This document shows positions 1 to 10,651 of a stretch of DNA of 64,000 nt, one piece after another; the first letter of the stretch is position 1, and each line of letters starts with the position of its first letter. The position numbers and the translations under genes were made by a program. The notes beneath the pieces were generated by a model. The model saw only the letters and a list, made by a program, of their open reading frames with translations. It searched no databases and was not told where the DNA came from. Source of the stretch: Halictus rubicundus (Eukaryota; Arthropoda; Insecta; Hymenoptera; Halictidae); NCBI RefSeq assembly GCF_050948215.1, contig NC_135153.1, positions 3,810,058 to 3,874,057 of the forward strand. Reading direction: 5' to 3'.

Positions 1-1285
1 AAGTGACCCACTTTAGTTCCGAAAATAAAGTATAATATATAAAAATAAATTATAAAACAAACATGAAGCATCAACTATGTTTGTAATTATTTTCTTAATA
101 AGATATATCTTATTATTTACTAAAAGACTGTTTTAATACGAAAATATATCTGACCCAAACACCGACCCCTGATGTAAACTATAGCATAAATACGATGGTA
201 ACACGTGGTAATACTTTTTCTACGACTATTTCATTGGCCTTACGTTACGTCTCCCTAAATGTACACGATTGAAAAGTGACCTATTGTCAGTTAAAAGGCT
301 AATGTTATCCGCTGTACGCACAAGGAGGTAAATCCTCAGCAATTCGATCACCAAAAGACCGCACCCCCATTGTTGTCACGAGTTTTCGCGCACATACGGA
401 CACGCTGTGTTCCCAAAGTCATTCGGTTCGCAGAAAAACGTCATTTCGCCAGGGTGCCGCGGCATGATCCGCTAACAGGTTTAAATAATTACTCTTTACG
501 CAAGCCACAGTCGTATTCTGGCAAGATCGCGTGGTCCGGTAACTCTCGCGCAGCGAAAGTCGTGGGGGTTGTTGGAGGGGGAAGAACAACAAAACGGCTG
601 GATAATTAACGAGATTGCACGGAGACACGTCGATAGAATGTATACGCGGCCACGTGTTGTGGAACGAGTCAGGCCTGACCACGATCCGTTACGTGACGTC
701 GCCAATGGTGGCAGGGGTGGGTTGTGCTCGCGCGAGCGCGAGCGCGTTTGTTCGCTTACTCGCTTACTCGCGAGCGAACGCGCGCGCGCTGCCGAGCCCG
801 GATTAGCAGTTATTAATTAAGCTTAATTGTTTCTGTTGGGTCGACGCCGGCCGGGTTTACAAGGTGTACGCGTGTCTACCATCGCCGACAACGTGTGGAG
901 GAACACGTGCGTTCGCGGCCAAGCTGTCTGCCACGCCACGTGGACCGCTATTATGGTGTACGTGGCGTTGTTCTCTGCCCCCTCCCCTCCTGTTCCGCAC
1001 CCGACCATTCAGAAGGTGTATCGACGCCCACGCAACCATGCATACGTACGTCCGTGTGCAATGTGTGTATCGACCGATCCGCCCGTGTCGGCTCGTGCGA
1101 GCAGACTTAGTATAACTGTACCTTATTTTGAAACTACACTCTTCGACAAAATAATGGCACATCTGTGCTATTTTTAATTTCTTGAAAATTGCAGAGTACT
1201 GTCCGCTTAAGTGTCGCAGGCTCGGGTCCACGTTGGGACCCCCATCCAGATAGGCACAGTCGCTCACAGTGAAAATAATATAATA
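1..1285. other. No gene seen; AT-rich start, then CpG-rich island
   Basis: The first 300 bases are AT-rich with nothing recognisable. From about 300 to 1110 the sequence is GC-rich and full of CpG. Frames are open on both strands here, as expected of GC-rich DNA with few stop codons, and none of the translations resembles a family I know. A CG-rich foldback lies inside at 722-793. Confidence 0.5.
722..793. repeat. CG-rich imperfect foldback
   Basis: Two arms rich in GCGAGCG/CGCTCGC units face each other across a short centre made of two ttactcgc-like units. The arms contain GCGCGTTTGTTCGC on the left and GCGAGCGAACGCGC on the right. Much of it is alternating purine-pyrimidine. No function can be assigned. 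Confidence 0.5.
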
Positions 1286-1290
1286 ATATA

Positions 1291-1662
1291 CCGTGAATTC
1301 TCGATATATGTCAGCAACGCGGGTCTTGATGTCTTTTATCGTCGAGGAGGCACTGTTCTTTGATCCGCGCCGAACGTAGAAAAGGACAGCAATGTTTGCC
1401 GTCGAGAAACGCTGGAAACAACACGGGTCGGATATGTCGGTGTGAAACCAGGAGATCACTACTAATCCAATAACAAAACTTTTTTATTTTTCATTATTTT
1501 TTTCTGGGTCTTTCACCAACGTACTCGTGGCATTTTTCTAATAAGAATGATACCAAATATGATATAATTCCGATGATATTTGCTTGTATACGCCGCGGTA
1601 GTGGGGACAATTCTGCGACATTTATCGGCCATACCTCGGCGACATATATAGAGAAGTCACTG
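1291..1662 (+). mobile_element. Family A MITE, long form
   Basis: Ends are CCGTGAATTCTCGATATATG on the left and ...TATATAGAGAAGTCACTG on the right, flanked by TA. At about 372 bp it is longer than the usual copy of about 200 bp. It carries an extra AT-rich block (cactactaatccaataac through the ttcaccaac motif) that recurs at 20.3 kb and 34.9 kb. It also has the segment with ctttgatccgcgccgaacg that B elements carry. There is no coding capacity. Confidence 0.8.
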
Positions 1663-1902
1663 TAATGTGTCGACAGAAAATTTAGGTAAGTTTAGTAACA
1701 GGAAAAGGAGAAAACACGAAATTATACTCACTTTAGCTGTTCCTCGCCGATTGACATATTTCAAGGTCATTGAAATCGGCGAGGAATCGCTAGAGTAAAT
1801 AATTACCGAAAAGGATTTTGACAAAAATCGAATTACCAACAGTTTAACACATTTTCATAATGCGTACAGAAAATGCAAAAATAGAAATTATTTGTTATTA
1901 CT

Positions 1903-2095
1903 AGACTACGGATCTTTACGTAAAATAAAAAATATTTGCATTGATTACAAGACACAAGGGCAAAACAAAAATTTCTTTCTTCTTTTAATTATTTTATCAA
2001 GTTGAAACCAATACGCTGGTACCCTTAAATCTTTTTAATATGTCTACTGCCTTAAAATGTACTCACCCATTTTTGTCATAAATGCATAAAATCTA
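1903..2095 (+). mobile_element. Family D short inverted-ended repeat
   Basis: The left end is agactacggatctttacg and the right end reads atgcataaaatctag, an inverted match of the left end in other copies. It is about 190 bp, AT-rich and non-coding. Related copies lie at 22.35, 26.06, 36.01, 36.60 and 47.06 kb. The superfamily is not clear. Confidence 0.65.
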
Positions 2096-2343
2096 GTTAT
2101 TACATTCAAAATCGTATATTTGAATTTCCCGCGTTTATTTGAACGCCATTTGTGTTTGATGCGATCTTTCGTTGGTAATTAGTTCCTCTAATTTGGTATA
2201 CACGTTGAGTACTCGCGTTCAGTTGTGAGGTATTTTTCACGAAATTGAAATATGAGGCAATCAACAATTACAATGGACGAATGGAATGTCTTCTAAAGGC
2301 ATTGCAAAATTAATATACAGAAGTGTTTCAACAACTCAATATA

Positions 2344-2460
2344 CAGTGGCTCGCGAAAGTGTTCGAACGCCCTTTCAAACAGTACAATTTCTAAAATCGG
2401 ACCAAGCGATCCGACATTTTTTAATAATCATAAAATTGTTAAATAAACCGAGCATCGGAT
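2344..2460 (+). mobile_element. Tc1/mariner-like terminal fragment
   Basis: After TA, the end CAGTGGCTCGCGAAAGTGTT starts a segment similar to the terminal arms of the 657-bp element at 10.67 kb (arm motif ttcgaacgccctttcaaac, then gaccaagcgatccgac). Only one end is visible. Confidence 0.5.
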
Positions 2461-3453
2461 TACAATGTCTTCCTAACTCTCGCGATTGTCCGGCATGTTC
2501 TTCGGACCTGTAAGTTCATTCAACGATTAAAAAATGCGGTAAAAACCTCGGTTAACGAAACAACGCAAAGAGTATACAATTAATATTTGCGAAAGAATGT
2601 GTCCGCTGGAAAAATAATCAGAATAATTGGAATCAAGTCAAAGCAAGCACAGGCCACGTTGCTGTTTCGCAATGCGATAGCCGCACGAGAATACAACTAA
2701 AAATCCGAATAAATTGCGATCGCGTGGCAATCAACAACCAGGCGATCGATTATTCATTGTTCGCCGGACCGGCATCACTTTTTCAAAACTCGAGGCTCGA
2801 TTTCGTTAATTCACGCCACGAGCAGGCTCGTTGACCGTTTATGAATTGAACGGCGCAGTTTTATTCCGGCGGAACAGGCCGCTTGCCGCTCTTAATATAC
2901 TATTTTCGATGTATCGAAACCGCACGGCGCGGCCGGATCGATCCGCCTCGTTCCACGAGTGTTCCGAGTGAAAAAAAAAAAGAAAAAAAAAATGGCAGCC
3001 GCCGGAATCTTGCATACGGCGAACTTTGTAAACGGCCGTCGCGGGGGGTAAACTTTCATCGAATTCGAACAGTTTCTCAGGCAAACGAATATCGAGCAAA
3101 CCTATTCTACCTCTCGTCGGCCATTATTTCGTTACAAACACGCTGGAAAAGTTTCCGCCTCCGGGCAATTAGACCACGGGCCGACCCCTCATAAAATTCA
3201 AAATTCCACTCGTTCGCGATCTCCCGGTGCCGGAACGCCGATTTCACGCACGGCGAGCTGCCGGGTCGCGGCGCTGAGCCCGGTTGCGGCTAGTTGGATA
3301 AGTGCAGAATCATTCGAACACTTGGCAGAATCTGAACAATAGCTCTTTACTGTTATTGCAATGCAGCGGAGGCGCGAGAGTTGAAAGTAGCAATTTGAAT
3401 TTCTAAACTAGGGGCTAGTTTACACAGGGGCAGGTTTACACAATCAAATTATA
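2461..3453. other. No gene seen; GC-rich island 2640-3330
   Basis: GC-rich DNA with a short A-rich tract near 2970. Open frames on both strands give low-complexity or unrecognised peptides. I found no splice-bounded exon that I would support. Confidence 0.4.
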
Positions 3454-4152
3454 CAGGGTGTCCCGCATACCGTGAACAACCGACTGGGAAGTAATTCTAC
3501 GCGTAAAAGTGAGTGGAAAGGAAAGAATAACATTTTTTCGTTTGACGCCTCGTTTACGAGAAAAACGTGTTTGAAGATCCGCCAAGTTCGCCAGCTTAAG
3601 GGTCAAGGGTAGTCACGTGACTTTTGCAGAGTCGGCAGGTCGGTAACTGACTTAAGATTAAACTCATATTATATTAAGAAAACTCATCCAATGGCATAAA
3701 AATGCTTGAATTTCACGACATGCACATCGTCAATTTTTGGCCTACTTCTAACGCTTATACTATCAAATATCTGCATAATCTCGGCAGCTCATGACCAGCG
3801 CGCGCTAGATTGAACCTTCCTCTTTCGAATGAGCCCCTTTCCCAGCGAAAAATATTCTCATATAAGGACGAAAAGTTGAGGCACGTAAAACCATTTTTCG
3901 CCTATTTTTGTCGGTAACTTGGTTACTCTACCTTATCGCGGATCTACGGAGTCTTGGCTCTTATGTATATGCACGCAGTAGAATCGGTAGGTCATGCTCA
4001 GACGCGTCAGCGGATTACTATCTTGTAGCACTGAGTGCTCAGTGCTCTAGTCATGTACTCACTGAACTTTGAATTTGATTCTTTGTTTGCGACTCGCTTT
4101 TGCGGGTAGAATTACTTCCCAATCGATTGTCCACGGTATGCGGTACACCCTG
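3454..4152. mobile_element. TA-flanked MITE, CAGGGTGT ends (E1)
   Basis: The left end CAGGGTGTCCCGCATACCGT and the inverted right end CAGGGTGTACCGCATACCGT stay matched for about 45 bp, past the gggaagtaattctac motif. TA lies on both sides. It is about 699 bp with no transposase frame that I can see, so it is non-autonomous. The terminal consensus and TA target fit the IS630/Tc1-mariner group. Confidence 0.85.
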
Positions 4153-4216
4153 TATAATGAAATTATCTGGACAATGTGTATACGTATTATAGCTGGATAC
4201 TTTTGGTGTTTGTTAC

Positions 4217-4330
4217 TTAACACTAAACCTACCAAGCACGAAACATATAAAAGTGAAACGCCTTATAAAAGTGAGAAGATTGAATTTAATCAAACTTTGT
4301 ACGATTTCGTTATAATATGTGCTTAAATAA
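4217..4330 (+). mobile_element. TTAA-flanked repeat end (family F)
   Basis: TTAA is followed by CACTAAACCTACCAAGCACG. The same end recurs at 33.12 kb and, inverted, at 40.21 kb. TTAA plus a conserved terminus suggests a piggyBac-like MITE. The opposite end is not visible here, so it is probably truncated. Confidence 0.45.
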
Positions 4331-4437
4331 AGAAGTCAATTCAGTCATTTCATATGAAAGCGTTTTCATAATTTCGATAATTGTGTAATAGAAAACCAAT
4401 CATTTGACCGTCGTAGGGTTAGTGTTACAGCATTTAC

Positions 4438-4643
4438 TCGATAATTGTCCAAAAGACGGGTCTAGTCAAGGACATATATCGGCCAGGAGATACTATTTTT
4501 TTGTCCACACCGAACGTAGAAAGGGACAACGAAACTCTAGAGGCCTAGGTTCACGGCCCCTCGCGGGGTATACTCCACGGCAGTGGGGATAGTTCTGGGA
4601 CATTTATCGGCTAGGCATTTGGGACAAATATAGAGTGAACACG
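4438..4643 (+). mobile_element. Family B MITE
   Basis: The element runs from CAGCATTTACTCGATAATTG to a degraded right end (gagtgaacacgtta). Internal markers are ggtctagtcaaggacatata, ggccaggagatacta, the ccgaacgtagaaa segment and the shared block cggcccctcgcggggtata. It is non-coding. Confidence 0.75.
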
Positions 4644-4827
4644 TTACGATGACTTCCGTCTAACAACCTAATACAGTTCTGTTTCGAGAAACGGCACCCA
4701 CGTTTCTTTTGAGAATAGGAAATTTCTATCGCCTCTTCTTCTTCTTTTGTAGTTATTTTTTCGACACCGCTTAGTGCCAGAACGAGAGGGTATGTCATAT
4801 TCTATCCTTACCCAACAAAAGATATAC

Positions 4828-4866
4828 AGTGTTTACTCTAGCCACGGACATATATCGGCCGGGAGA
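4828..4866 (+). mobile_element. Family B fragment, internally deleted
   Basis: The terminus CAGTGTTTACTC is joined directly to the internal tagccacggacatatatc segment and ends at gggagat. A family A terminus follows two bases later. Confidence 0.6.
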
Positions 4867-4868
4867 TG

Positions 4869-4913
4869 CAGTGAATTCTCGATATATGTCGACAACACAG
4901 GTCTTGCCGTCAT
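4869..4913 (+). mobile_element. Family A fragment, left end only
   Basis: CAGTGAATTCTCGATATATG followed by gacaacacaggtcttgcc matches the first 45 bases of family A, then the similarity stops. It sits immediately after a B fragment. Confidence 0.65.
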
Positions 4914-5078
4914 ACATTCATCAAGTAACATAAATAAAAGAAGATGTTATGTATTGTTAATTGACCTTAACCTTGTAGTTACAATCACCCAAAACTCGAC
5001 CAACCAACTCGAGAATTGCTAGTATTACCTTTGAGAGAAGCAGCAGTGTGCGTATACACTTTTGCTCGTCACTGTATA

Positions 5079-5296
5079 CACTAATTTCTCTACATATGTC
5101 GCCAATGCCTGCATGATAAACGTCGCAGAATTATCGTCACTACCACAGCGTACACCCCCCCCCCCCCCCCGTCAGGGGCCAGGAAGCTCGAGAGGCCTTG
5201 GACGCCGAGGAGTGTAAACATAACTCGGGTATGTCTCCTGAACGACAAACGACGCTGGCAAGACCCGTGTTGTTGACATATATCGAGAATTCACTG
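5079..5296 (-). mobile_element. Family A MITE with a poly-C tract
   Basis: Reverse orientation: actaatttctctacatatgt at the left, gaattcactg then TA at the right. Internal A markers such as cgaggagtgtaaacataac and caagacccgtgttgttgac are present. A run of 16 C at 5155-5170 replaces the usual shared block around GGGGTATACCCC. Confidence 0.8.
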
Positions 5297-5570
5297 TACA
5301 TGTACCGTGGTGCCGGAGTGTCAAGTGCGAAAAGACACTTACCCCGTAGACCAGGGGCCGCACGCGTTCCCCCGACACCGAGCTCACGCGCAAACGCGTG
5401 CCCGATCGGGCGAGTATTGTGTGTCACCCCGTATAGCCGAGATAATCGATGAATGATTATCCAATCGCGGCTAATGCGGAAACTATCCGTTTAATTACGT
5501 TTAGTGCCTCGAACCGTGGCACCGAGGTAGGCGCGTTGCTCGAGGCCCGATACGAGCCCGTCCAAGTGTG

Positions 5571-5588
5571 CGCGCGTACGTACGCGCG
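5571..5588. repeat. 18-bp perfect palindrome
   Basis: CGCGCGTACGTACGCGCG reads the same on both strands and is fully alternating purine-pyrimidine. It sits in a CpG-rich island. A binding function is possible but not shown. Confidence 0.7.
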
Positions 5589-5747
5589 TGTCTGCGGCAT
5601 CTACATAAACACGTCGACGCTTTCGAGGGTAGTATGCGAACTCGAGAACCGAGGGGGAGAAACGATGATCGCAAACAGCGACGGGAACCTCGACGGGGCC
5701 TTGCGCCGCGCCGTTAGCTTTCCAAGCGAGAGAGGAGAAAGGAGCCA

Positions 5748-5793
5748 GACGACGACTATGACGACGACGACGACGACGACGTCGACGTCGACC
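5748..5793. repeat. ACG/GAC trinucleotide microsatellite
   Basis: Repeated ACG units flank GTCGACGTCGACC. It lies between weak overlapping frames and shows no sign of being coding. Confidence 0.85.
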
Positions 5794-6360
5794 GAACATT
5801 GCGAATCGGAGGAAATAGAGATGGCCACGAGCAGAGAAGGGGTGGGTCGCAGAGTAGGTTCGGAAAGGGGTTGGCTGACTCGTAGCCGGAATTGAGCCGC
5901 GGCCGCTTAACTCGCGTAATCAAGTGTTCGACAGCGATCCTCAAACCCAATTGTCTTTTAGCAATTACGATCGGCGAGGACTGGGAATTTTATACGTGCA
6001 CCGGCGACCTCGGCGTCCCACGCGTTCGCAGAGGGTGTTGCTGCCAAGGGAATTTCGGTGACAAGACAATTTCGACTCTCTTTTTATGCTATACAAGGGT
6101 GAACGACGGTACGCGATCAGTTCGGATTACTCTGTTATTAGCAGGCCGATCGAAGTTCGTTTCTATAACGATTATAGTAAATTTTTGTCAACTCTTTTTT
6201 CCAGGAATTGTCAAGGTGTTTTTATACATAAACCTATAATATTTTACAACTATCGTTTAGTGGATATTAAGACGGATTCGGTAAGTACGTTAGAAATATT
6301 CTTCTTTCATCTGAATCGAGAAAACCTTGAAAAAGTATCTTTCACCTTAATAACAGTACC

Positions 6361-6610
6361 TTAACCCTTTGCACTCGAAGCCATTTTAACTCTAAAACGA
6401 AACATTTCTTCCGACCTAGAATATTTCGCTTCTATATATATATTTTTTCATGCTATACATACGAAAATGGTGCAATTTACTCGTAGAGTACTGAAATGTT
6501 TAGTAATTTATTACATACGAACAAATTCAATAATGTCAAAAATATTTTTAATAATGATACAGCAATTTTTAGTGGCGCCTTACAGTCGCCATTCGAGTGC
6601 AAACGGTTAA
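6361..6610 (+). mobile_element. piggyBac-like MITE (H1)
   Basis: TTAA target copies bracket 242 bp with inverted ends CCCTTTGCACTCGAAGCC and CCGTTTGCACTCGAATGGC. The interior is AT-rich and non-coding. TTAA duplication with a CCC-starting terminus is the piggyBac signature. A truncated relative lies inverted at 33.63-33.77 kb. Confidence 0.85.
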
Positions 6611-6951
6611 TAAGCCGAAGGTACAACATTTCGGAAATATTGTTGCGAGTTCGGGGCATCTTCAATGAATAAATTATTAAGCAGAGGAGGAGTACTCAGC
6701 TTTGCGTCTCGTTGAAACTCGTAACAATATGTTCCCAAAGTCTAAAAGCTTAATTGTTCAAAAATGAAGATTTCACAGTTTATTTAATGAGACACATTTG
6801 AACGCTTCTTATCATATCTGCGATATACTTTAGCACGTGAAGTGCCAAATCTCAATCCCAGAGATTCTTACAAAATCAAAGTAATTTAATTAATGAAATC
6901 GAAACTAGACATGTTAAATGTATTACAGGGGGTCTATATGTTTGTATTATA

Positions 6952-7313
6952 CAGGGTGTCCCAAAAATGTTGCATTTCCTTGCAATAGGTAATTCCTGAG
7001 GCTGTTTGAAGCAACTTTTTTCTTTGCGAAAATATTCTCCTCGGCTTCGTTACGGAGTTATTAAGGGAAAACAAGGACCAATCAGGGCGCGGCAACAGCG
7101 GACGAACTCCGGCATGGCGGCAGGTCCTCCTGAGCCTGGCGCTGCCATTGGCCGAGCCACAATCGGTCCGCTGTAGCCGCACTCTGATTGGTCTGTGTTT
7201 TTCGTTAATAACTCTTTAACAAAACCGCGGAGAACATTATCGCAAAGGAAAAAGTTACTTCAAATGACCCCAGGAATCACCGCGTTTAAGTACAACATTT
7301 TCGGGACACCCTG
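6952..7313. mobile_element. Foldback MITE, CAGGGTGTCCC ends (E2)
   Basis: TA-flanked, 362 bp. The two arms are inverted repeats over about 150-170 bases each, so nearly the whole element folds back. Matched motifs include aagcaactttttt/aaaaagttactt, gagttattaa and ggaccaatca/tgattggtc. There is no coding potential. It is the same family as 9.69-10.19 kb. Confidence 0.85.
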
Positions 7314-7314
7314 T

Positions 7315-7790
7315 AGGCCTGACTTATCCCTTTTGAATTCTAAAGATCCTAATAAAATTCTGTTTATCTGGATATACCACAATAGAAATGAATTTCTAAA
7401 CCTAGTTAAAAATCACTGTCATTCCTATGTGACTGACGTGGACAGTTCACGTGTTAAACCCATTTTTCCAAAAACATAGTTACGCACCGCGGCTCGTTAG
7501 AGAAAAGCGCTAGTAAACTATGTTACTTCAATTCTGACGTTCTAAATTGAACCTCCTACGCCTTGCTCGTAAATAAATAAAATCTTAGCCAACCTTGTGA
7601 CGACATTTTTATTCATATTGAAAACTACCGTCAGTTGATAAACACGAATGTGCAACAAATACATGGTAAATAGGATCCTCTTTAATTATTAATTTTTCGA
7701 CACGCATAGATAGGTTAATACTTTGTTACAGAGAATGAAGACCTGCGTCGAATAGTGCATAGAAAAATATATGTTTCTATCCAAAGAGAA
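7315..7790. other. No gene or known repeat seen
   Basis: AT-rich sequence between two transposon pieces. A 94-codon open frame starts inside E2 and runs out of it, so it is read as chance. Confidence 0.4.
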
Positions 7791-7792
7791 CA

Positions 7793-7955
7793 ATGAAGGT
7801 GACCTTGAAATCTCCGAAACTCTTTCACATACAAAGAAAAACTTTTACCGTCGCATATTATAGTGCTGCTTATACTGAAATACTTTGGTTAATAAATTGT
7901 TTTGATACTTTCATAAACTGCGGAGATAATGAAGTGTTAATATGTACCACCCTGT
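7793..7955 (-). mobile_element. IS630/Tc1-like terminal fragment
   Basis: The motif gaaggtgaccttgaaatctc, found in subterminal arms of several CAGGGTG-ended elements here, precedes a right end caccctg then TA at about 7949-7957. Only one end is preserved. Confidence 0.45.
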
Positions 7956-7969
7956 ATAATCGTCTTTTA

Positions 7970-8004
7970 TCTCTCTCTTTCTCTCTTTCTCTCTCTGTCT
8001 CTCT
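7970..8004. repeat. CT-rich microsatellite
   Basis: Imperfect (CT)n with ttt and gt interruptions. Confidence 0.8.
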
Positions 8005-8269
8005 GAACCGTGCTATACTCGATAAAAAAATTTCTCGATAATAACAGAGTAATCTAAACTGATAATGTTCCGTAGCTCACCCTGTATAGCTTCCCAGATG
8101 ACCTCGATAGACCTGCTGGCCAATTGTCGTTTTCTGCTGTCCATGTTCATTTTCGGAGGGTGGAGAGGACCCTTAAACGAGCGATTCTTCTCTAACAGCG
8201 AGCAAGCACTTTTCATGAATTCTTCGGAGACGTCTACCGACAATACGAGGGCAAATTGTTTTGTGGTTC

Positions 8270-8492
8270 CCTTGACCCTCCGGTGCACAGGGTTGTGACT
8301 ATGAGACCCACCACGAAAATTGTTGTTTATTTAACTTCTTGAAATTGACAGTCAATAACTGAATAAATCAATTATCTTGCGATAGATGTAATTTTCTAAA
8401 TAAAGAAATAGAAACAGGTTCTTCAAGGGGGTGCGACAACTTATTTTTAGATTCAAAGGGGTGCCGATTACTGAAAAGGTTAAGTACCACTG
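8270..8492 (-). mobile_element. hAT-like terminal fragment
   Basis: Read on the minus strand it begins CAGTGGTACTTAACCTTTT and continues with cggcacccctttga and a motif close to tttctatttctttatttaga. The same order is found at 35.64-35.83 kb. A CAGTGG(T/C)-start with AACC is typical of hAT-type non-autonomous elements. No transposase is recognised in the neighbouring open frames. Confidence 0.55.
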
Positions 8493-8538
8493 ATCTGTAA
8501 CTAAAAATGTTGTATAAAGTACGACAGAAAACTAACTA

Positions 8539-8674
8539 CAGTGTTTACTCGATATATGTCCAAAACACGGGTCTAGCCAGAGCCATATATCGGCCAGGAG
8601 ATAGTATTCTCTAGAGGCCTCGGTTCATGACTTTTATCGGCTAGATATTTACGACATATATCGAGTAAACACTG
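8539..8674 (+). mobile_element. Family B MITE, short form
   Basis: 136 bp between TA copies, with termini CAGTGTTTACTCGATATATG and tatcgagtaaacactg. The internal region is shortened to about half, joining gagatagtattc directly to ctctagaggcct. Confidence 0.85.
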
Positions 8675-8892
8675 TACTCAGTTTTACGCATTATGAATGA
8701 AGGAATAGACATATTGACAATAGCCTTGTGCGATGTTTGATAAAAACATGATAGTGAATGAACGGATTACTAGAAAAACAAGACTTGATCCAAAAAAAAA
8801 AAATTCAAAAATGGAGAAGACCAAGGATTTCCACCATAACAACGGAATCTTGTAATTCGTTGACAGAATCTGGTGATAATAATGGTGCTTGT

Positions 8893-8968
8893 TCGATAAC
8901 TTTTATTCAGTGGAAGGTTATGTTTGTTTAGCGTTGCTGTTAAAAATTGGACATTTCGCTCGCAACAA
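8893..8968 (+). mobile_element. Mariner-like end fragment
   Basis: The region with ggttatgtttgtttagcg then tgctgtta resembles the right arm of the mariner-like element ending at 58764 (aattatgtttgtttaaagt, then actgtta). The extreme terminus is eroded. Confidence 0.4.
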
Positions 8969-8974
8969 ACTAAC

Positions 8975-9680
8975 ACTAAGCACGATAGTGAATAATACGA
9001 ATAGGCGTCAACATTTCTAAACGCGCTAGCTCCGCGTTGCCAAGTTTATTCGTTTATTCATCGTTGACGAGCCGCAAAAATCGGAATAGTTTTCTTTGTA
9101 GTCACGGTGGTGTGAAGAAACTGCAATGTTCGCTCGCGACGCCTTTTAAGCCGGTGCAGGTGTTGCCGGCTGCGACGCAACGGACCGGTATCTCGGATCG
9201 CCGGGGCCGAGTGATTTATCTGGCAGAAATTACCGATAATTATTTCTCGGTCCCGTGACGGCCTGTTTGAAGTGAAACGTCGCCCCGTTGACGTTGATTA
9301 CACCACACGGGAACGTAACGCGAAGTCGAAGGCCGATCGAAGATACGCCGACGAGGGTTGCTCGTTCCTTGATAATGCGCGTGGGTTACGTGTCACGAAT
9401 ACCGGGGGAATTTCGCGCTACCATCCGGCGATCTTCAACGATGGAATTAAGATTAATCCTTAAATGGCTGCCGGGGATTATTTAAGACGCTCGGCTTGCC
9501 CGTGTAAATTCTGCCGGCTGTAATTACCGCTGTTTTACGGCCTACGAAACACCCGTGATCGCAATAAATATTATTTCTCGGCCGTCCTGTACTTTATCGC
9601 CTTATTACAACTATCCTCCCGATGAACGAGCAATCGAGGCACCGAAAAATTATGATGACACTGCCATTCGTGTATTCTTC
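8975..9680. other. No gene seen; moderately GC-rich unique DNA
   Basis: Single-copy-looking sequence. Overlapping plus-strand frames of 63-73 codons give no recognisable domain. Confidence 0.4.
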
Positions 9681-9689
9681 TTCTTTATA

Positions 9690-10187
9690 CAGGGTGTCCC
9701 AAAAATTGTTGTACAGCGAATTCTCGATTTATGTCAACAACACGGGTCTTGCCAGCGTCATGTATCGTACAGGACACATACCCAAGCCGTGTTATGTTTA
9801 CACTCCTCGGCGTCCGAGGCCTATCGAGCTTCGGGGTATACTCCGCGGTAGTGGGTATAATTCCGCGACGTTTATCGTCCAGGCCTTGGCGTCATATATA
9901 AAGAAATCACTGTACTTCTTTGGAAGGGGCGATTTCTGACGCCATTTGAAGTAACTTTTTCCTTTGCGAAAATGTTCTCCGCGGCTTTGTTAAGGAATTA
10001 TTAACGAAAAACACGGACCAATCAGAGCGCGGATACAGCAGGCGAATTCTGAATCAGCCAATGCCAACGCCACGCTCTGCTGGAGCCGCTGTAACCGTGT
10101 TCTTATTGGTCCGTGGTTTTCGTTAATAACTCAAATTACGTCAGGAATCTCCCCTTTCAAGGAAGCCAACATTTTTGGGACACCCTA
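9690..10187. mobile_element. Foldback MITE (E3), interrupted by family A
   Basis: The left end CAGGGTGTCCCAAAAATTG and right end ttttgggacacccta match E2. Arms carry gaagtaactttttcctttgc and ggaccaatcagagcgcgg. A family A copy sits at 9714-9912. Removing A and one TA joins gttg-ta-cttc, the same junction context as E2 (gttgtactt), which shows A landed in a pre-existing E3. Confidence 0.85.
9714..9912 (+). mobile_element. Family A MITE nested in E3
   Basis: CAGCGAATTCTCGATTTATG to aaagaaatcactg, 199 bp, with TA on both sides. It carries the cactcctcggcgtccgagg segment and a ggtatactccgcgg version of the shared block. Confidence 0.9.
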
Positions 10188-10279
10188 TGTACATTCTTCG
10201 GAACAGTCAGCAAACACAGTGGATCCAAAAATGTATTTCAACACTACATTTCCATTCTCAAGAAATTGTTCATAATTGA

Positions 10280-10457
10280 CACTAGGTTTATGGAGCACTA
10301 AAAGTAACTCTTTACATGTTTAGCCATTTTTTTTTAATAACGTATACCCAAAGAAATAAATTTGATGACTAATTTCTCATGGATGTATCTTTAGAATCTT
10401 AATAATTGTAAATTAAAATATTAGAACAATATTTTTACGGGTCTCGTAAACCTAGTG
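10280..10457 (+). mobile_element. piggyBac-like MITE, CACTAGGTTTA ends
   Basis: The left terminus CACTAGGTTTATGGAGCACT is preceded by TTGA, probably a degraded TTAA. The right terminus cgtaaacctagtg is followed by TTAA. About 178 bp, AT-rich. The same family is at 58.15 and 61.31 kb. Confidence 0.75.
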
Positions 10458-10544
10458 TTAAACTGCGATATTTTCATTGAAAAATATAGTACAGCAATAT
10501 TAAAAATAAAATATTAAAATACTATAACAGTATTTAAAAAAAAG

Positions 10545-10640
10545 ATGCATTGACTTTGGAAAAACTCAAGGTCACCTTGATATCTCGGAGAAAAGGAGAT
10601 ATAAAAAAGAGAAATCATACTCATTCGACGCGTCCCTTAG
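10545..10640. mobile_element. IS630/Tc1-like subterminal fragment
   Basis: Contains caaggtcaccttgatatctc, the same arm motif found near the ends of several CAGGGTG elements. No terminus is visible. Confidence 0.35.
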
Positions 10641-10651
10641 AATGCTACATG

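Larger units (their letters stand above)
5300..6360. other. No gene seen; GC-rich island
   Basis: CpG-rich DNA to about 6060. It contains an 18-bp perfect palindrome (5571-5588) and an ACG/GTCGAC trinucleotide tract. Opposed open frames cover the triplet repeat and give Thr-, Arg- or Val-rich peptides, which are low-complexity artefacts. Confidence 0.45.

Noticed and set aside
9622..9939. Recurring peptide like SEFSIYVNNTGLASV in several open frames (also near 5.2, 26.4 and 38.0 kb)
   Set aside because: It is the translation of the family A terminus, appears in both orientations and different frames, and is always followed by stops. It is repeat DNA, not a protein family.
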